Source: DASUPK01 sp963728875
GTDB lineage: Bacteria > Actinomycetota > Thermoleophilia > Solirubrobacterales > 70-9
DNA length: 64,000 nucleotides
Direction of reading: 5' to 3'
Assembly: GCA_963728875.1 (NCBI GenBank)
Contig: CAVSLJ010000003.1
Span: 186,001-250,000 of the forward strand
Under the pieces are notes generated by a model. That model did no database searches. It saw only the letters and a program-made list of their open reading frames with translations, and had not been told where the DNA came from. This document shows positions 26,654-34,452 of the stretch, piece by piece. A program made the translations under genes and the position numbers. Position 1 is the stretch's first letter. Each line of letters begins with the position of its first letter.

Positions 26654-28272
26654 CTCCGAACGGCGTCGCGGTGGCTCAGCCGGCAACGGGCGGGCTGCTG
26701 ACCTGGGTCGCGGGCGCCGACCACAAGGTGACGGCAGTTCGCACCGCAGCGGCGGCGCTGATCTTCTTCCTCGCGAGCGGACTGCTCGCCTTGGTGATGC
26801 GGTCGGAGCTCGCCCAGCCGGGGCTCCAGGTGGTCTCGGAGGGGACCTACAACGAGCTCTTCACGATGCACGGCTCGGGGATGATCTACCTGGCGCTCAC
26901 CCCGCTGGCGCTGGCCTTCGGCCTCTACTTCGTCCCGCTCCAGGTGGGCGCCGCGGAGGTCTGGTCCCCCCGCCTCGCCCTCACCGGCTTCTGGATCTAC
27001 GTCGCCGGCGGCCTGATCATGTTCGCCGGCTTCCTCACCGATCAGGGCTCGGGCAGAACGGGATGGGCACCCACCGTGCCCCTGGCGACGGACCACTGGA
27101 CCCCGGGAATCGGCGAGGACATGTGGAGCCTCGGCATCAGCCTCGCGGTGCTGGGCATGGTCTTGATCGGCATCTGCGTGCTCGCAACGGCGCTCAGGGA
27201 GCGGGCGCCCGCAATGACCCTGCTGCGAATGCCGCCGTTCACCTGGGCGATGGTTGCGACCTGCCTGATGGTCGTGACCTCGTTCCCGGTCCTGGTCGGT
27301 GCAATGGGCCTGCTCGAGTGGGACCGGCACGTCAGCCCGGTCTTCGACCACGCGGGCGGGCCGGCCCTATTCCAGCACCTCTTCTGGTTCTACGGCCACC
27401 CGGTCGTCTACGTGATGTTCTTCCCGTTCGTCGGCGCGGTCGCCGAGGTCGTCTCGACCTTCTCTCGCCGGCGGTTCTTCGGGTACTCGCTGTTCGTCAT
27501 CTCGATGCTGCTCTTCGCGGCCCTCTCGATGAGCGTCTGGGCGCATCACATGTTCACCACCGGCCAGGTGACGAACCGCTACTACTCCCTCACCTCGCAC
27601 GCCCTGATCGTCCCGGCCGGGATCGAGTACTTCGACCTGATCGCGACGATGATCGGCGGCTCGATCCTGTTTCGCACCCCAATGCTGTTCGCGATCGGGT
27701 TCATCCTCCAGTTCCTGATCGGCGGGCTCACCGGGATCATGGTCGCCTCGCCGCCGATCGACTACCACGTCCACGACAGCTTCTTCGTCGTCGGCCACTT
27801 CCACTACACCCTGTTCGCGGGGAGCGTGTTCGGCTTCTTCGCGGCCGTCTACTACTGGTTCCCGAAGGTCACCGGGGTGCGGCTCCGTGAGGGGCTCGGG
27901 AAAGCCCACTTCTGGCTGCTGGTGGTCGGGACCAACGTGACGTTCTTCCCGATGTTCTTCCTTGGCTTCGACGGGATGCAGCGCCGGATCGCGGACTACC
28001 CGGCCTCCAGCGGCTTCGGCGACCTCAACCTGATCTCGACGATCGGGTCATTCCTGATCGCTGTCGCCGTCGCGATCTTCCTGGTGAACCTCGTCGTCTC
28101 GCTTCGCGGGCGCGAGCCGGCCGGCGACGACCCCTGGGAGGGGCAGACCCTCGAATGGGCGACGACCTCACCGCCGCCGCGCCTCAACTTCCGCGGCCGG
28201 CTGCCAGCGATCGGCTCCTTCGCGCCGCTGCTCGACCTGCGACGGGCGCACGGGAGATCGGAGGAGCGATGA
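26650..28272 (+). CDS. coxA: Cytochrome c oxidase subunit I
   Basis: Catalytic haem-copper subunit, 540 residues with 12 helices, GTG start overlapping coxB (GTGA). Ligands: H74 (low-spin haem), H250 with Tyr254 (CuB and cross-linked Tyr, GHPVVYV), H299/H300 (CuB), H383 (haem a3) and H385 (low-spin haem). The proton-gate Glu normally found two residues after the CuB His (HPEVY) is Val252 here, and the alternative YS motif is only half present (YGHP). A ribosome-independent coupled start is likely. Part of the SDR-cox-qcr operon. Confidence 0.95.
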   Translation: MTPNGVAVAQPATGGLLTWVAGADHKVTAVRTAAAALIFFLASGLLALVMRSELAQPGLQVVSEGTYNELFTMHGSGMIYLALTPLALAFGLYFVPLQVGAAEVWSPRLALTGFWIYVAGGLIMFAGFLTDQGSGRTGWAPTVPLATDHWTPGIGEDMWSLGISLAVLGMVLIGICVLATALRERAPAMTLLRMPPFTWAMVATCLMVVTSFPVLVGAMGLLEWDRHVSPVFDHAGGPALFQHLFWFYGHPVVYVMFFPFVGAVAEVVSTFSRRRFFGYSLFVISMLLFAALSMSVWAHHMFTTGQVTNRYYSLTSHALIVPAGIEYFDLIATMIGGSILFRTPMLFAIGFILQFLIGGLTGIMVASPPIDYHVHDSFFVVGHFHYTLFAGSVFGFFAAVYYWFPKVTGVRLREGLGKAHFWLLVVGTNVTFFPMFFLGFDGMQRRIADYPASSGFGDLNLISTIGSFLIAVAVAIFLVNLVVSLRGREPAGDDPWEGQTLEWATTSPPPRLNFRGRLPAIGSFAPLLDLRRAHGRSEER

Positions 28273-28622
28273 TCCGCCCGGCAACTGTCCTCGCCTTCTG
28301 GGGAGCGCTCCTCGCCGTTCTCGGGCTGGTGCTCGCGCTCTTCTCGCCGCCGCAGTACGCCTGGGCCCTGCTCGCCGGGGCGGCCGTCGCCCTCGCCCCA
28401 CTCGGGGCGCTGATGCTCGTCCCGGGACGCGGCCGCGAAGGACGGCGGGCGCTTCCGGATACGAGCCTGCCGACCGTGGCGATAGCGGCGGGAATCGCGC
28501 TGCTCGTCCTCGGGCTCGCCGCCGGCATCTGGCTGGTCGGCATCGGAGCGGAAGTGCTCGCGCTCGGGCTGTTCGGGCTGGTCATGGAGCTTCGCGCGCA
28601 GCGAAGGGCAACGGAGCGATGA
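28269..28622 (+). CDS. Small oxidase-associated membrane protein (subunit IV/CtaF-like)
   Basis: A 117-residue membrane protein with three to four hydrophobic segments (about residues 5-25, 28-50, 68-90 and 92-105) and an Arg-rich end. It starts inside the coxA stop (ATGA) and overlaps the next gene by 4 bp. Position and size match the small fourth subunit of actinobacterial oxidases, but sequence similarity is not clear to me. No subunit III gene is present in the operon. Confidence 0.68.
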   Translation: MIRPATVLAFWGALLAVLGLVLALFSPPQYAWALLAGAAVALAPLGALMLVPGRGREGRRALPDTSLPTVAIAAGIALLVLGLAAGIWLVGIGAEVLALGLFGLVMELRAQRRATER

Positions 28623-29113
28623 GCCTCGCCCTCCACATGCTGCTCCACTGCGTCCTGGTCTCGGTGCTGGCGCCCGCCGCGGTCCTCGCCAGTCCTTGGC
28701 GGATCACGTACGCCTCCAGGAGGGTGGACCTTCTGACGGCGCCGGCCACCGCCTGGGCCCTCTTCGTCTGCACTCAGCTCGGCTTCCATCTCGGGGGGCT
28801 CTATGACAGCGCTGCGGGCGTGGACGCCGTCAGCCACATGCTCTACCTGGCGACGGCGCTCCTCTTCTGGGAGGTTGCGATCGGCTCGACGCTGCGACCC
28901 CGCCGGCTGCACGGGCTGGGGCCGGCGATCTATCTGATGCTGGCGATGCCGGCCGTCGACCTCTCGGCGGCGTGGTTGATGGCCAACGGACACCCGGCAG
29001 CCGGAGCCGCAATGGTCGCGGGGATGATGCCGATCGGCCTGGCGGCCGCGATCTCGGCTTGGAGGTTCGCCCGCGCCGAGGAGGCCCGCGCGGGCCTGGA
29101 GGGCACGACGTGA
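28619..29113 (+). CDS. CtaG-like cytochrome c oxidase assembly protein
   Basis: A 164-residue polytopic membrane protein resembling a short caa3-type CtaG, a copper or haem assembly factor for haem-copper oxidases. His residues typical of the family occur in the helices: ALHMLLHC, QLGFHLGGLYD and VSHMLYLATALLFWE. It has about five helices rather than the usual seven, so it is a reduced version. Both ends overlap neighbours (ATGA and GTGA). Assembly of CoxB/CoxA is the probable role. Confidence 0.75.
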   Translation: MSLALHMLLHCVLVSVLAPAAVLASPWRITYASRRVDLLTAPATAWALFVCTQLGFHLGGLYDSAAGVDAVSHMLYLATALLFWEVAIGSTLRPRRLHGLGPAIYLMLAMPAVDLSAAWLMANGHPAAGAAMVAGMMPIGLAAAISAWRFARAEEARAGLEGTT

Positions 29114-29913
29114 TCAGGGCGAGTGCTTTCGCCGCGGCCGGAGCCACAGTCCTGGTGCTAGCCACCGCCTCCCCAGGCCAACCCCGAGGGGTCAGGTCTT
29201 GCAATCCAACATCCGACCCGACATGTCGTGATGCAACACCTGACCCTCGGTTGGTTGCGGAGGGGCGGCAGAGCTATGTCGAGGGCTGCTCCTCCTGCCA
29301 CGGGATGGATGCTCGGGGAGTCGACTCTCAAGGACCCTCCCTCGTGGGCGTCGGAGCCGCGTCCGCCGACTTCTACCTGCGCACCGGCCGCATGCCGCTC
29401 GCCCAGCCCGGCCACGAGCCCCAGCGATCGCAGGCTGCGTATTCGGACGGTCGGATCGAGGCGATCGACGCCTACATCGGCTCGCTGGGCGGGCCGGCGG
29501 TCCCGGCGGTCCATCCCGAGCTCGGCTCGATCAGCCGGGGGGCCGAGCTGTTCGGCTCGAGCTGCGCCGGCTGCCACTCGATCACAGGGGAGGGCGGCGT
29601 GGTGGTCGGCGGATTCGCGCCGGAGCTCCACAAGGCGAGCCCGACCGAGGTCGCCGAGGCGGTCCGGGTGGGCCCGTACCTGATGCCGTCGTTCGATCGC
29701 AACCAGATCTCCGCCGCGGATCTCAACTCGATCGCCCGCTACGTCGACGAGGCCGTGCAGCAGCCCGATGACCGCGGCGGCTGGGGCATCGGGCACCTCG
29801 GGCCGGTGCCCGAGGGACTGATCGCCTGGGTGATCGCGGCGGCCGCCCTGCTCGTGGTCGCCCGGATGATCGGCGAGCGCTCCAGCGGCAAGCCTCCGAA
29901 CGAGGATTCGTGA
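29110..29913 (+). CDS. qcrC: Dihaem cytochrome c subunit of the bcc complex
   Basis: A 267-residue dihaem cytochrome c that links the bc1 part to the oxidase. Signal/anchor helix (about 3-22), first haem site CSSCH (60-64), second CAGCH (152-156) with distal Met in GPYLMPSF, and a C-terminal membrane helix (about 235-252). GTG start inside the ctaG-like stop (GTGA). Residues 26-47 are encoded by a palindromic, GC-poorer REP-like insert (29184-29250) that adds two Cys outside the haem motifs. Followed by qcrA and qcrB in the usual actinobacterial order. Confidence 0.93.
   Translation: MIRASAFAAAGATVLVLATASPGQPRGVRSCNPTSDPTCRDATPDPRLVAEGRQSYVEGCSSCHGMDARGVDSQGPSLVGVGAASADFYLRTGRMPLAQPGHEPQRSQAAYSDGRIEAIDAYIGSLGGPAVPAVHPELGSISRGAELFGSSCAGCHSITGEGGVVVGGFAPELHKASPTEVAEAVRVGPYLMPSFDRNQISAADLNSIARYVDEAVQQPDDRGGWGIGHLGPVPEGLIAWVIAAAALLVVARMIGERSSGKPPNEDS
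29184..29250. repeat. REP-like palindrome inserted in frame within qcrC
   Basis: Arms GGGTCAGGTCTTGCA (29189-29203) and its near-complement (29232-29246) match at 14 of 15 positions, and flanking CCGAG/CTCGG extends them. An inner 10-bp palindrome CGACATGTCG lies at 29219-29228. Base composition is clearly lower in GC than the flanking gene. About 66 nt, i.e. 22 codons, with no frame break. The form resembles REP/BIME-type elements mobilised by RAYT transposases, which is inference; no second copy is in the window. Confidence 0.65.
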
Positions 29914-30809
29914 GGCGCGCTGAGCTCGTGATCGCCGCGCTGCTCGGAGCCTGTGCGCTCGGGTCGATCGCCTTCGTCATCGCCTACGTCGAGGGCGCCG
30001 ACACCCAGGCGCTCGGGCTCTCCCTGGCCGTGGCGCTCGGCTGCCTCGCGGTGGCGCTGATCGTCGCGGCCAATCGCCTCTTCCGCAGCGCGCCGGTCGC
30101 GGAGGAGAGGCCCGATTTCGCTCGGCCGCCCGGGGATCCCGGCGTCACGGTCGGCCCCGCCGCCGAGCGTGCGGAGGAGCTCGCGGGTGAGATCGGGAGC
30201 CCGGGGCTGGGGCTCACGCGCCGCCGGCTGCTCATCGGCGCGGCGGGTGCGGCCGGCACCGCACTCGGCGCGGCCCTGATCGTCCCCGCTGCATCCCTCG
30301 GGCCCTCGGTCGACGACCGTTTGCACCGGTCGCCGTGGCGGGCGGGCGTCAAGCTCGTGGACGAGGACGACGCCCCGGTGACCGTCGCCAAGGTCGGCCA
30401 GCGTGGCTTCATCACGGCCTTTCCGGAGGGCGCGGACAAGCGGGAGCTCGCGGCCCCCGTGATCGTGATGCGCCTCAACCCCGACACCCTGGACCTGCCC
30501 GCCGGCCGGGAGAGCTGGGCGCCGCAGGGCCTGGTCGCCTACTCCAAGATCTGCACCCATGCCGGATGCGCGGTGAGCATTCCGCGGAATCCGCTCTATC
30601 CGCCGCAGGCGCCGAGCCCGGCGTTGGTCTGTCCCTGTCACTACTCGACCTTCGACCCGGCCACGGGCGCCGATGTGATCTTCGGCCCGGCCGGCCGCGC
30701 GCTGCCGCAGCTACCGCTCTCGATCGGCTCGAACGAGGTGCTCCTCGCAGCGGGTGAGCTCTCCGGCGATGTCGGGCCTGCCTGGCGCGGAGTCAGGGGC
30801 GGCACATGA
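29910..30809 (+). CDS. qcrA: Rieske iron-sulfur subunit of the bcc complex
   Basis: A 299-residue Rieske protein. Two N-terminal helices (about 5-25 and 36-55) and a third after a twin-arginine-like stretch (LTRRRLLIGAAG, about 102-128) give the three-helix anchor of actinobacterial QcrA. The soluble domain holds the 2Fe-2S ligands in CTHAGC (C215, H217) and CPCHYS (C241, H244), with C220 and C243 forming the disulfide. GTG start overlaps the qcrC stop; the stop overlaps qcrB by 4 bp. Confidence 0.94.
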   Translation: MRRAELVIAALLGACALGSIAFVIAYVEGADTQALGLSLAVALGCLAVALIVAANRLFRSAPVAEERPDFARPPGDPGVTVGPAAERAEELAGEIGSPGLGLTRRRLLIGAAGAAGTALGAALIVPAASLGPSVDDRLHRSPWRAGVKLVDEDDAPVTVAKVGQRGFITAFPEGADKRELAAPVIVMRLNPDTLDLPAGRESWAPQGLVAYSKICTHAGCAVSIPRNPLYPPQAPSPALVCPCHYSTFDPATGADVIFGPAGRALPQLPLSIGSNEVLLAAGELSGDVGPAWRGVRGGT

Positions 30810-32212
30810 GCGGCCCGCGCGAGGTCGAACGCCGCGGCGGAATCACGCAGCGCGTGATCCGCTGGATCGACGACCGCTCCGGCTCGGTCCCCGCCATCCG
30901 CAGGGTCCTGCGCTACGTCTTCCCGGACCACTGGACCTTCCTGCTCGGGGAGATCGCCCTCTACTCGTTCGTCGTCCTGGTGGCGACCGGCATCTTCCTG
31001 ACGCTCTTCTTCGAGCCGAGCACCTCGCACATCACCTATCAGGGCTCCTATGCGCCGCTGCAGGGGGTGAGCGTGTCGAAGGCCTACGACTCGGCGCTCA
31101 ACCTCTCCTTCGACGTCAGGGGCGGCCTGCTCATGCGACAGACCCACCACTGGGCCGCCCTGGTCTTCGTCGCGGCGATCACGCTGCACCTGATGCGGAT
31201 CTTCTTCACGGGGGCCTTCCGCAAGCCGCGGGACATCAACTACTTCGTCGGGCTGACGATGCTGATGCTGGTCATCGTCGAGGGCTACGCCGGCTACTCC
31301 CTGCTCGACGACCTGCTCTCCGGCATGGGACTGGCGATCGGCAACGGCGTTGCGCTGTCACTCCCGCTGATCGGCGCCGACGTCTCCAACCTGATCTGGG
31401 GAGCCCAGTTCCCGGGCACGGACGTGTTCATGTCACGCCTCTTCATCGCCCACGTCCTGATCCTCCCGATCCTGATCGCGACGCTGCTAACCATCCACAT
31501 GATCCTCGTCGCCCGCCCGCACCACACGCAGTTCGCGGGGCCTGACCGGACAGAGCGCAACGCCGTGGGCACGCCTCTCTGGCCCGCCTACGCGCTGCGC
31601 TCGATCGGGCTGTTCCTGGCGGTCGCCGCGGTCCTGGTCGCGCTCGGGGGGCTCGTTCAGATCAACCCGGTCTGGCAGTGGGGCACGTACGACCCCTACC
31701 GCTCGACCAATGCGGCGCAGCCGGACTGGTACCTCGGCTGGCTGATCGGCGCCCTGCGGCTCATGCCGCCGCTTGAGATCCGCGCGTTCAACACCACGCT
31801 CGTCCCCAACCCATTCTTCGGCGGCGCCCTCTTCCCCCTGCTGCTCTTCGCCTTCCTCTACGCCTGGCCGCCGCTCGAGCGCCGGATCACAGCCGATCAC
31901 GCGCTCCACAATCTCCTCGACCGCCCCCGCGACAACCCGCTGCGCACCGCCGTCGGTGCCGGGGTGCTCACCTTCACCCTGATCGTCTTCCTCGCCGGCT
32001 CCTCGGATCGAATCTTCCTGCAGTTCGGCGTTCCCTACGAGAGCCAGATCATTGCGCTGCGAATCGCGGTCCTGATCGCTCCGGTCCTCGTCTTCTTCAT
32101 CGTCAAGCGAACGTGCGAGCAGCTCCGCCGCACCGGTGCCCATCCGCTCCGCGGATTCCCGGGACAGGTGGTCCGCCGCACACCGGGTGGCGGCTACGAG
32201 CAAGAGCCCTAG
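30806..32212 (+). CDS. qcrB: Cytochrome b subunit of the bcc complex
   Basis: A 468-residue membrane cytochrome b with fused N- and C-terminal parts. Haem b ligands are His114/His128 in helix B (RQTHHWAALV and ITLHLMRIFF) and His216/His231 in helix D (FIAHVLIL and LLTIHMILVA). The quinol-oxidation loop has PDWY (306-309) in place of PEWY, a common actinobacterial variant. An extended basic C-terminus follows the last helix. Last gene of the operon. The complex should oxidise menaquinol and pass electrons through QcrC to CoxB. Confidence 0.94.
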   Translation: MSGPREVERRGGITQRVIRWIDDRSGSVPAIRRVLRYVFPDHWTFLLGEIALYSFVVLVATGIFLTLFFEPSTSHITYQGSYAPLQGVSVSKAYDSALNLSFDVRGGLLMRQTHHWAALVFVAAITLHLMRIFFTGAFRKPRDINYFVGLTMLMLVIVEGYAGYSLLDDLLSGMGLAIGNGVALSLPLIGADVSNLIWGAQFPGTDVFMSRLFIAHVLILPILIATLLTIHMILVARPHHTQFAGPDRTERNAVGTPLWPAYALRSIGLFLAVAAVLVALGGLVQINPVWQWGTYDPYRSTNAAQPDWYLGWLIGALRLMPPLEIRAFNTTLVPNPFFGGALFPLLLFAFLYAWPPLERRITADHALHNLLDRPRDNPLRTAVGAGVLTFTLIVFLAGSSDRIFLQFGVPYESQIIALRIAVLIAPVLVFFIVKRTCEQLRRTGAHPLRGFPGQVVRRTPGGGYEQEP

Positions 32213-32350
32213 AGCAGCTTCTCCTCGACCTCGCCGGGGCCACCCTCCCCGTGGAACTCGGTGAAGGACGCACGAAGCGGAGCCGTCACCCGGTCCGGCC
32301 GGAGACGCGGCGAACCGTTTGACGGCGGCGGAGCAGGGTACGAAGGGGTC

Positions 32351-32488
32351 ATGCAGCTATCACTTCTACTCATCGTGATCGGAATCATCCTGGCCGTGCT
32401 CGTCAACTACGGGCTCGGCATCGCGTGCATCCTGATCGGCCTGGTCCTGCTGATCTGGCCGCGGCTGCGCATGTCGCGCACGCTGTAG
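32351..32488 (+). CDS. Very small single-helix membrane protein
   Basis: A 45-residue protein: one long hydrophobic segment (about residues 3-35; LLLIVIGIILAVLVNYGLGI) and a short basic tail (RLRMSRTL). GAAGGGG lies 4 nt before the ATG. Resembles the many small hydrophobic proteins of actinobacteria; no function can be given. The 138 bp between qcrB and this gene hold no clear terminator. Confidence 0.55.
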   Translation: MQLSLLLIVIGIILAVLVNYGLGIACILIGLVLLIWPRLRMSRTL

Positions 32489-32513
32489 GGCGCTCGCGCT
32501 ATGTTCGCGGGCG

Positions 32514-33116
32514 GTGAAGCTGCTCGCCTTCAGCGACCTCCATCGCGACCTCGATCAGGCGGCTCGCCTGGTTGAGCGCTCTGCCGACGCGGACGTCGTG
32601 ATCGCCGCAGGGGACTTCGCCTCGGTGCACGAGGGTCTTGACGACGCGATCGATGCGCTCAAGCGCATCGGCGTTCCCACCGTCCTCGTCCCGGGCAACA
32701 ACGAGACCGAGGACGCCCTGCGGGCGGCCTGCGAGGGCTGGGACGCCGCCACGGTTCTGCACGGTGAGGGCACGGAGATCGACGGAACGCAGTTCTTCGG
32801 CCTCGGCGCCGGGGTGCCCATCACGCCCTGGGACTGGAGCTTCGATCTCGACGAGGACCAGGCCGCCGAGAAGCTGGCCGGCTGCCCCGACGGCGCGGTG
32901 CTGGTGGTGCACTCCCCGCCGAAGGGCCACTGCGACCAGTCGAGCTCGGGAGACCATCTCGGCAGCCAGGCGATCCTCGAGGCGATCGAGGCGAAGCGCC
33001 CGCCGCTCGCCGTCTGCGGGCACATCCACGAGGCCTGGGGGGCCGAGAGCGAGATCGGCCCGACCCGGGTGCTCAACCTCGGGCCGAGCGGCACCGCAAT
33101 AGAGTTGGGCACATGA
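32514..33116 (+). CDS. Metallophosphoesterase
   Basis: A 200-residue calcineurin-like phosphoesterase. The dimetal motifs are in order: FSDLHRDL (D8, H10), IAAGDF, GNNE, VVHSPPKGH and GHIHE. GTG start at 32514 with TATGTT (32500-32505) 8 nt upstream and no Shine-Dalgarno, so likely leaderless. It overlaps the next gene by 4 bp. Such short family members act on phosphomonoesters, diesters or cyclic nucleotides; the substrate is unknown. Confidence 0.9.
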   Translation: MKLLAFSDLHRDLDQAARLVERSADADVVIAAGDFASVHEGLDDAIDALKRIGVPTVLVPGNNETEDALRAACEGWDAATVLHGEGTEIDGTQFFGLGAGVPITPWDWSFDLDEDQAAEKLAGCPDGAVLVVHSPPKGHCDQSSSGDHLGSQAILEAIEAKRPPLAVCGHIHEAWGAESEIGPTRVLNLGPSGTAIELGT

Positions 33117-33799
33117 ACGACTGGGAAGCACCGCCGCGCGGGCGCGACGAGTGGCGCGTCGAGGTGGCCCTCGACGAGGAGCAGAACGGCGCCACCCTGA
33201 GCGAGGCACTCCATCACCTGCAGCTGGACAACGAGGCGCGGAAGCTGCTAGGCGGCAGCGTGGTCGTGACGCGCGACGGTCGCTACGTCTTCATCTACGC
33301 GTGGCACGAGGAGTCGGCCCAGCAGGCCGAGCACGTCGTCAAGAACCTGATGCAGGACCAGAAGCTGGCCGGCCAGGTCAGCCTGATGCGCTGGCACCCA
33401 ATCGCGGAGGAGTGGAAGGACGCCTCGGAGCCACTCCCGGACGACGAGGCCGCGCGGGCCCAGGAGGTGCACGAGGCCGAGCACGAGGGCTCCGAGGAGG
33501 CTCACCGCTACGGCGAGTATCCGTGGGAGGTCGTCATCGACCTGCCCCACATCCGGGACGGCCAGGCCCTCGCGAAGAAGCTCCGCGGCAAGGGACTGCC
33601 CGTGAAGCGGCACTTCCGCTACCTGCTGGTCGGCGCCCCGTCCGAGGACAAGGCGGTCGAGCTCGGCGAGCGCCTCGAGGGCGAGGCTCCGGAGGGCGCC
33701 CGCATCGGCATTCGCGGCAACCCGGACGACATGCCCCTCCCCGCCTTCGTCAACCTGAGCGCGCTCAAGCCCGGGTTCCTGCGGGACCTCGGGCTCTAG
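33113..33799 (+). CDS. Hypothetical protein with two similar alpha/beta halves
   Basis: A 228-residue soluble protein coupled to the metallophosphoesterase by an ATGA overlap. It has two halves of similar layout (about 14-95 and 136-205). Each begins with a Trp and a beta strand (EWRVEVALDE; PWEVVIDLPH), continues through a helix, and has a strand with Arg/Tyr (GRYVFIYAWHEE; HFRYLLVGAPSED) then a helix. A Glu-rich linker joins them. I do not recognise the family; the halves look like ferredoxin-like or SPOR-like modules. Confidence 0.75.
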   Translation: MNDWEAPPRGRDEWRVEVALDEEQNGATLSEALHHLQLDNEARKLLGGSVVVTRDGRYVFIYAWHEESAQQAEHVVKNLMQDQKLAGQVSLMRWHPIAEEWKDASEPLPDDEAARAQEVHEAEHEGSEEAHRYGEYPWEVVIDLPHIRDGQALAKKLRGKGLPVKRHFRYLLVGAPSEDKAVELGERLEGEAPEGARIGIRGNPDDMPLPAFVNLSALKPGFLRDLGL

Positions 33800-33806
33800 C
33801 CCGGCC

Positions 33807-34449
33807 GTGACGCGCACCTACGACCGCGACAGCGTCGAGTTCAACCGGACGCTTGCGTTCACCGACGGGCTCTTCGCGATCGCGATGACGCTGCTGGTGG
33901 TGGACCTGGCGGTCCCGGTGATCAAGGACACCCACAGCGTCCACGAGCTCGGCGACGCGCTCGCGGACGACACGGCCACCTTCGTCAGCTTCTTCATCAG
34001 CTTCGCCGTGATCGGGCGCTACTGGATGGCGCACCACACCTTCATCGCCGGCTTGACGCGCATCGACCGTGGGTTGATCGCCCTCAACCTCATCTATCTC
34101 GCCTTCATCGCCTTCCTCCCCTTTCCGACCGCGCTGCTCGGCCGATATTTCGAGAACCCCCTGTCGATCGTCATCTATGCCGTGAACGTCGCCCTGATCA
34201 GCGGCATGGAGGTCGTCCTCTTCAGCCGAGCCCAGAACCACGACCTGCTGAAGCGGGAGCTGCCACGCGACGTCTACCGCTTCGGTGTGGCGATGTCGCT
34301 GTCCCCCGTCGCTCTTCTTCCTGCTCTCGATTCCCGTGGCCTTCTTCTCCTCGACCCTCGCCGTCTGCTGCTGGTTCCTCGGCATTCCGCTGGCGGCGAT
34401 CGCCGAGCGCTGGAAGCCCGAGGGCGCGGACGAGCTGCTGCGCAACTAG
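33807..34449 (+). pseudogene. TMEM175-like potassium channel family protein, one apparent frameshift
   Basis: A DUF1211/TMEM175-type six-helix membrane protein of about 214 codons. The helix-1 signature is FTDGLFAIAMTLLVVDL, followed by AVIGRYWMAHHTFI. After MSLSPVA the frame is lost at about 34310-34315 (one base missing), and the last helices continue in the next frame as FFLLSIPVAFF, then WKPEGADELLRN with TAG at 34449. GTG start at 33807. Bacterial members form tetrameric K+ channels. Confidence 0.78.
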
Positions 34450-34452
34450 GCG

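Noticed and set aside
32209..32352. Minus-strand small frame ending FHGEGGPGEVEEKLL, starting opposite the 32351 gene
   Set aside because: The last 20 codons have coding-like third positions, but there is no ribosome site and its ATG overlaps the ATG of the plus-strand small protein. Too weak to call, though worth a peptide check.
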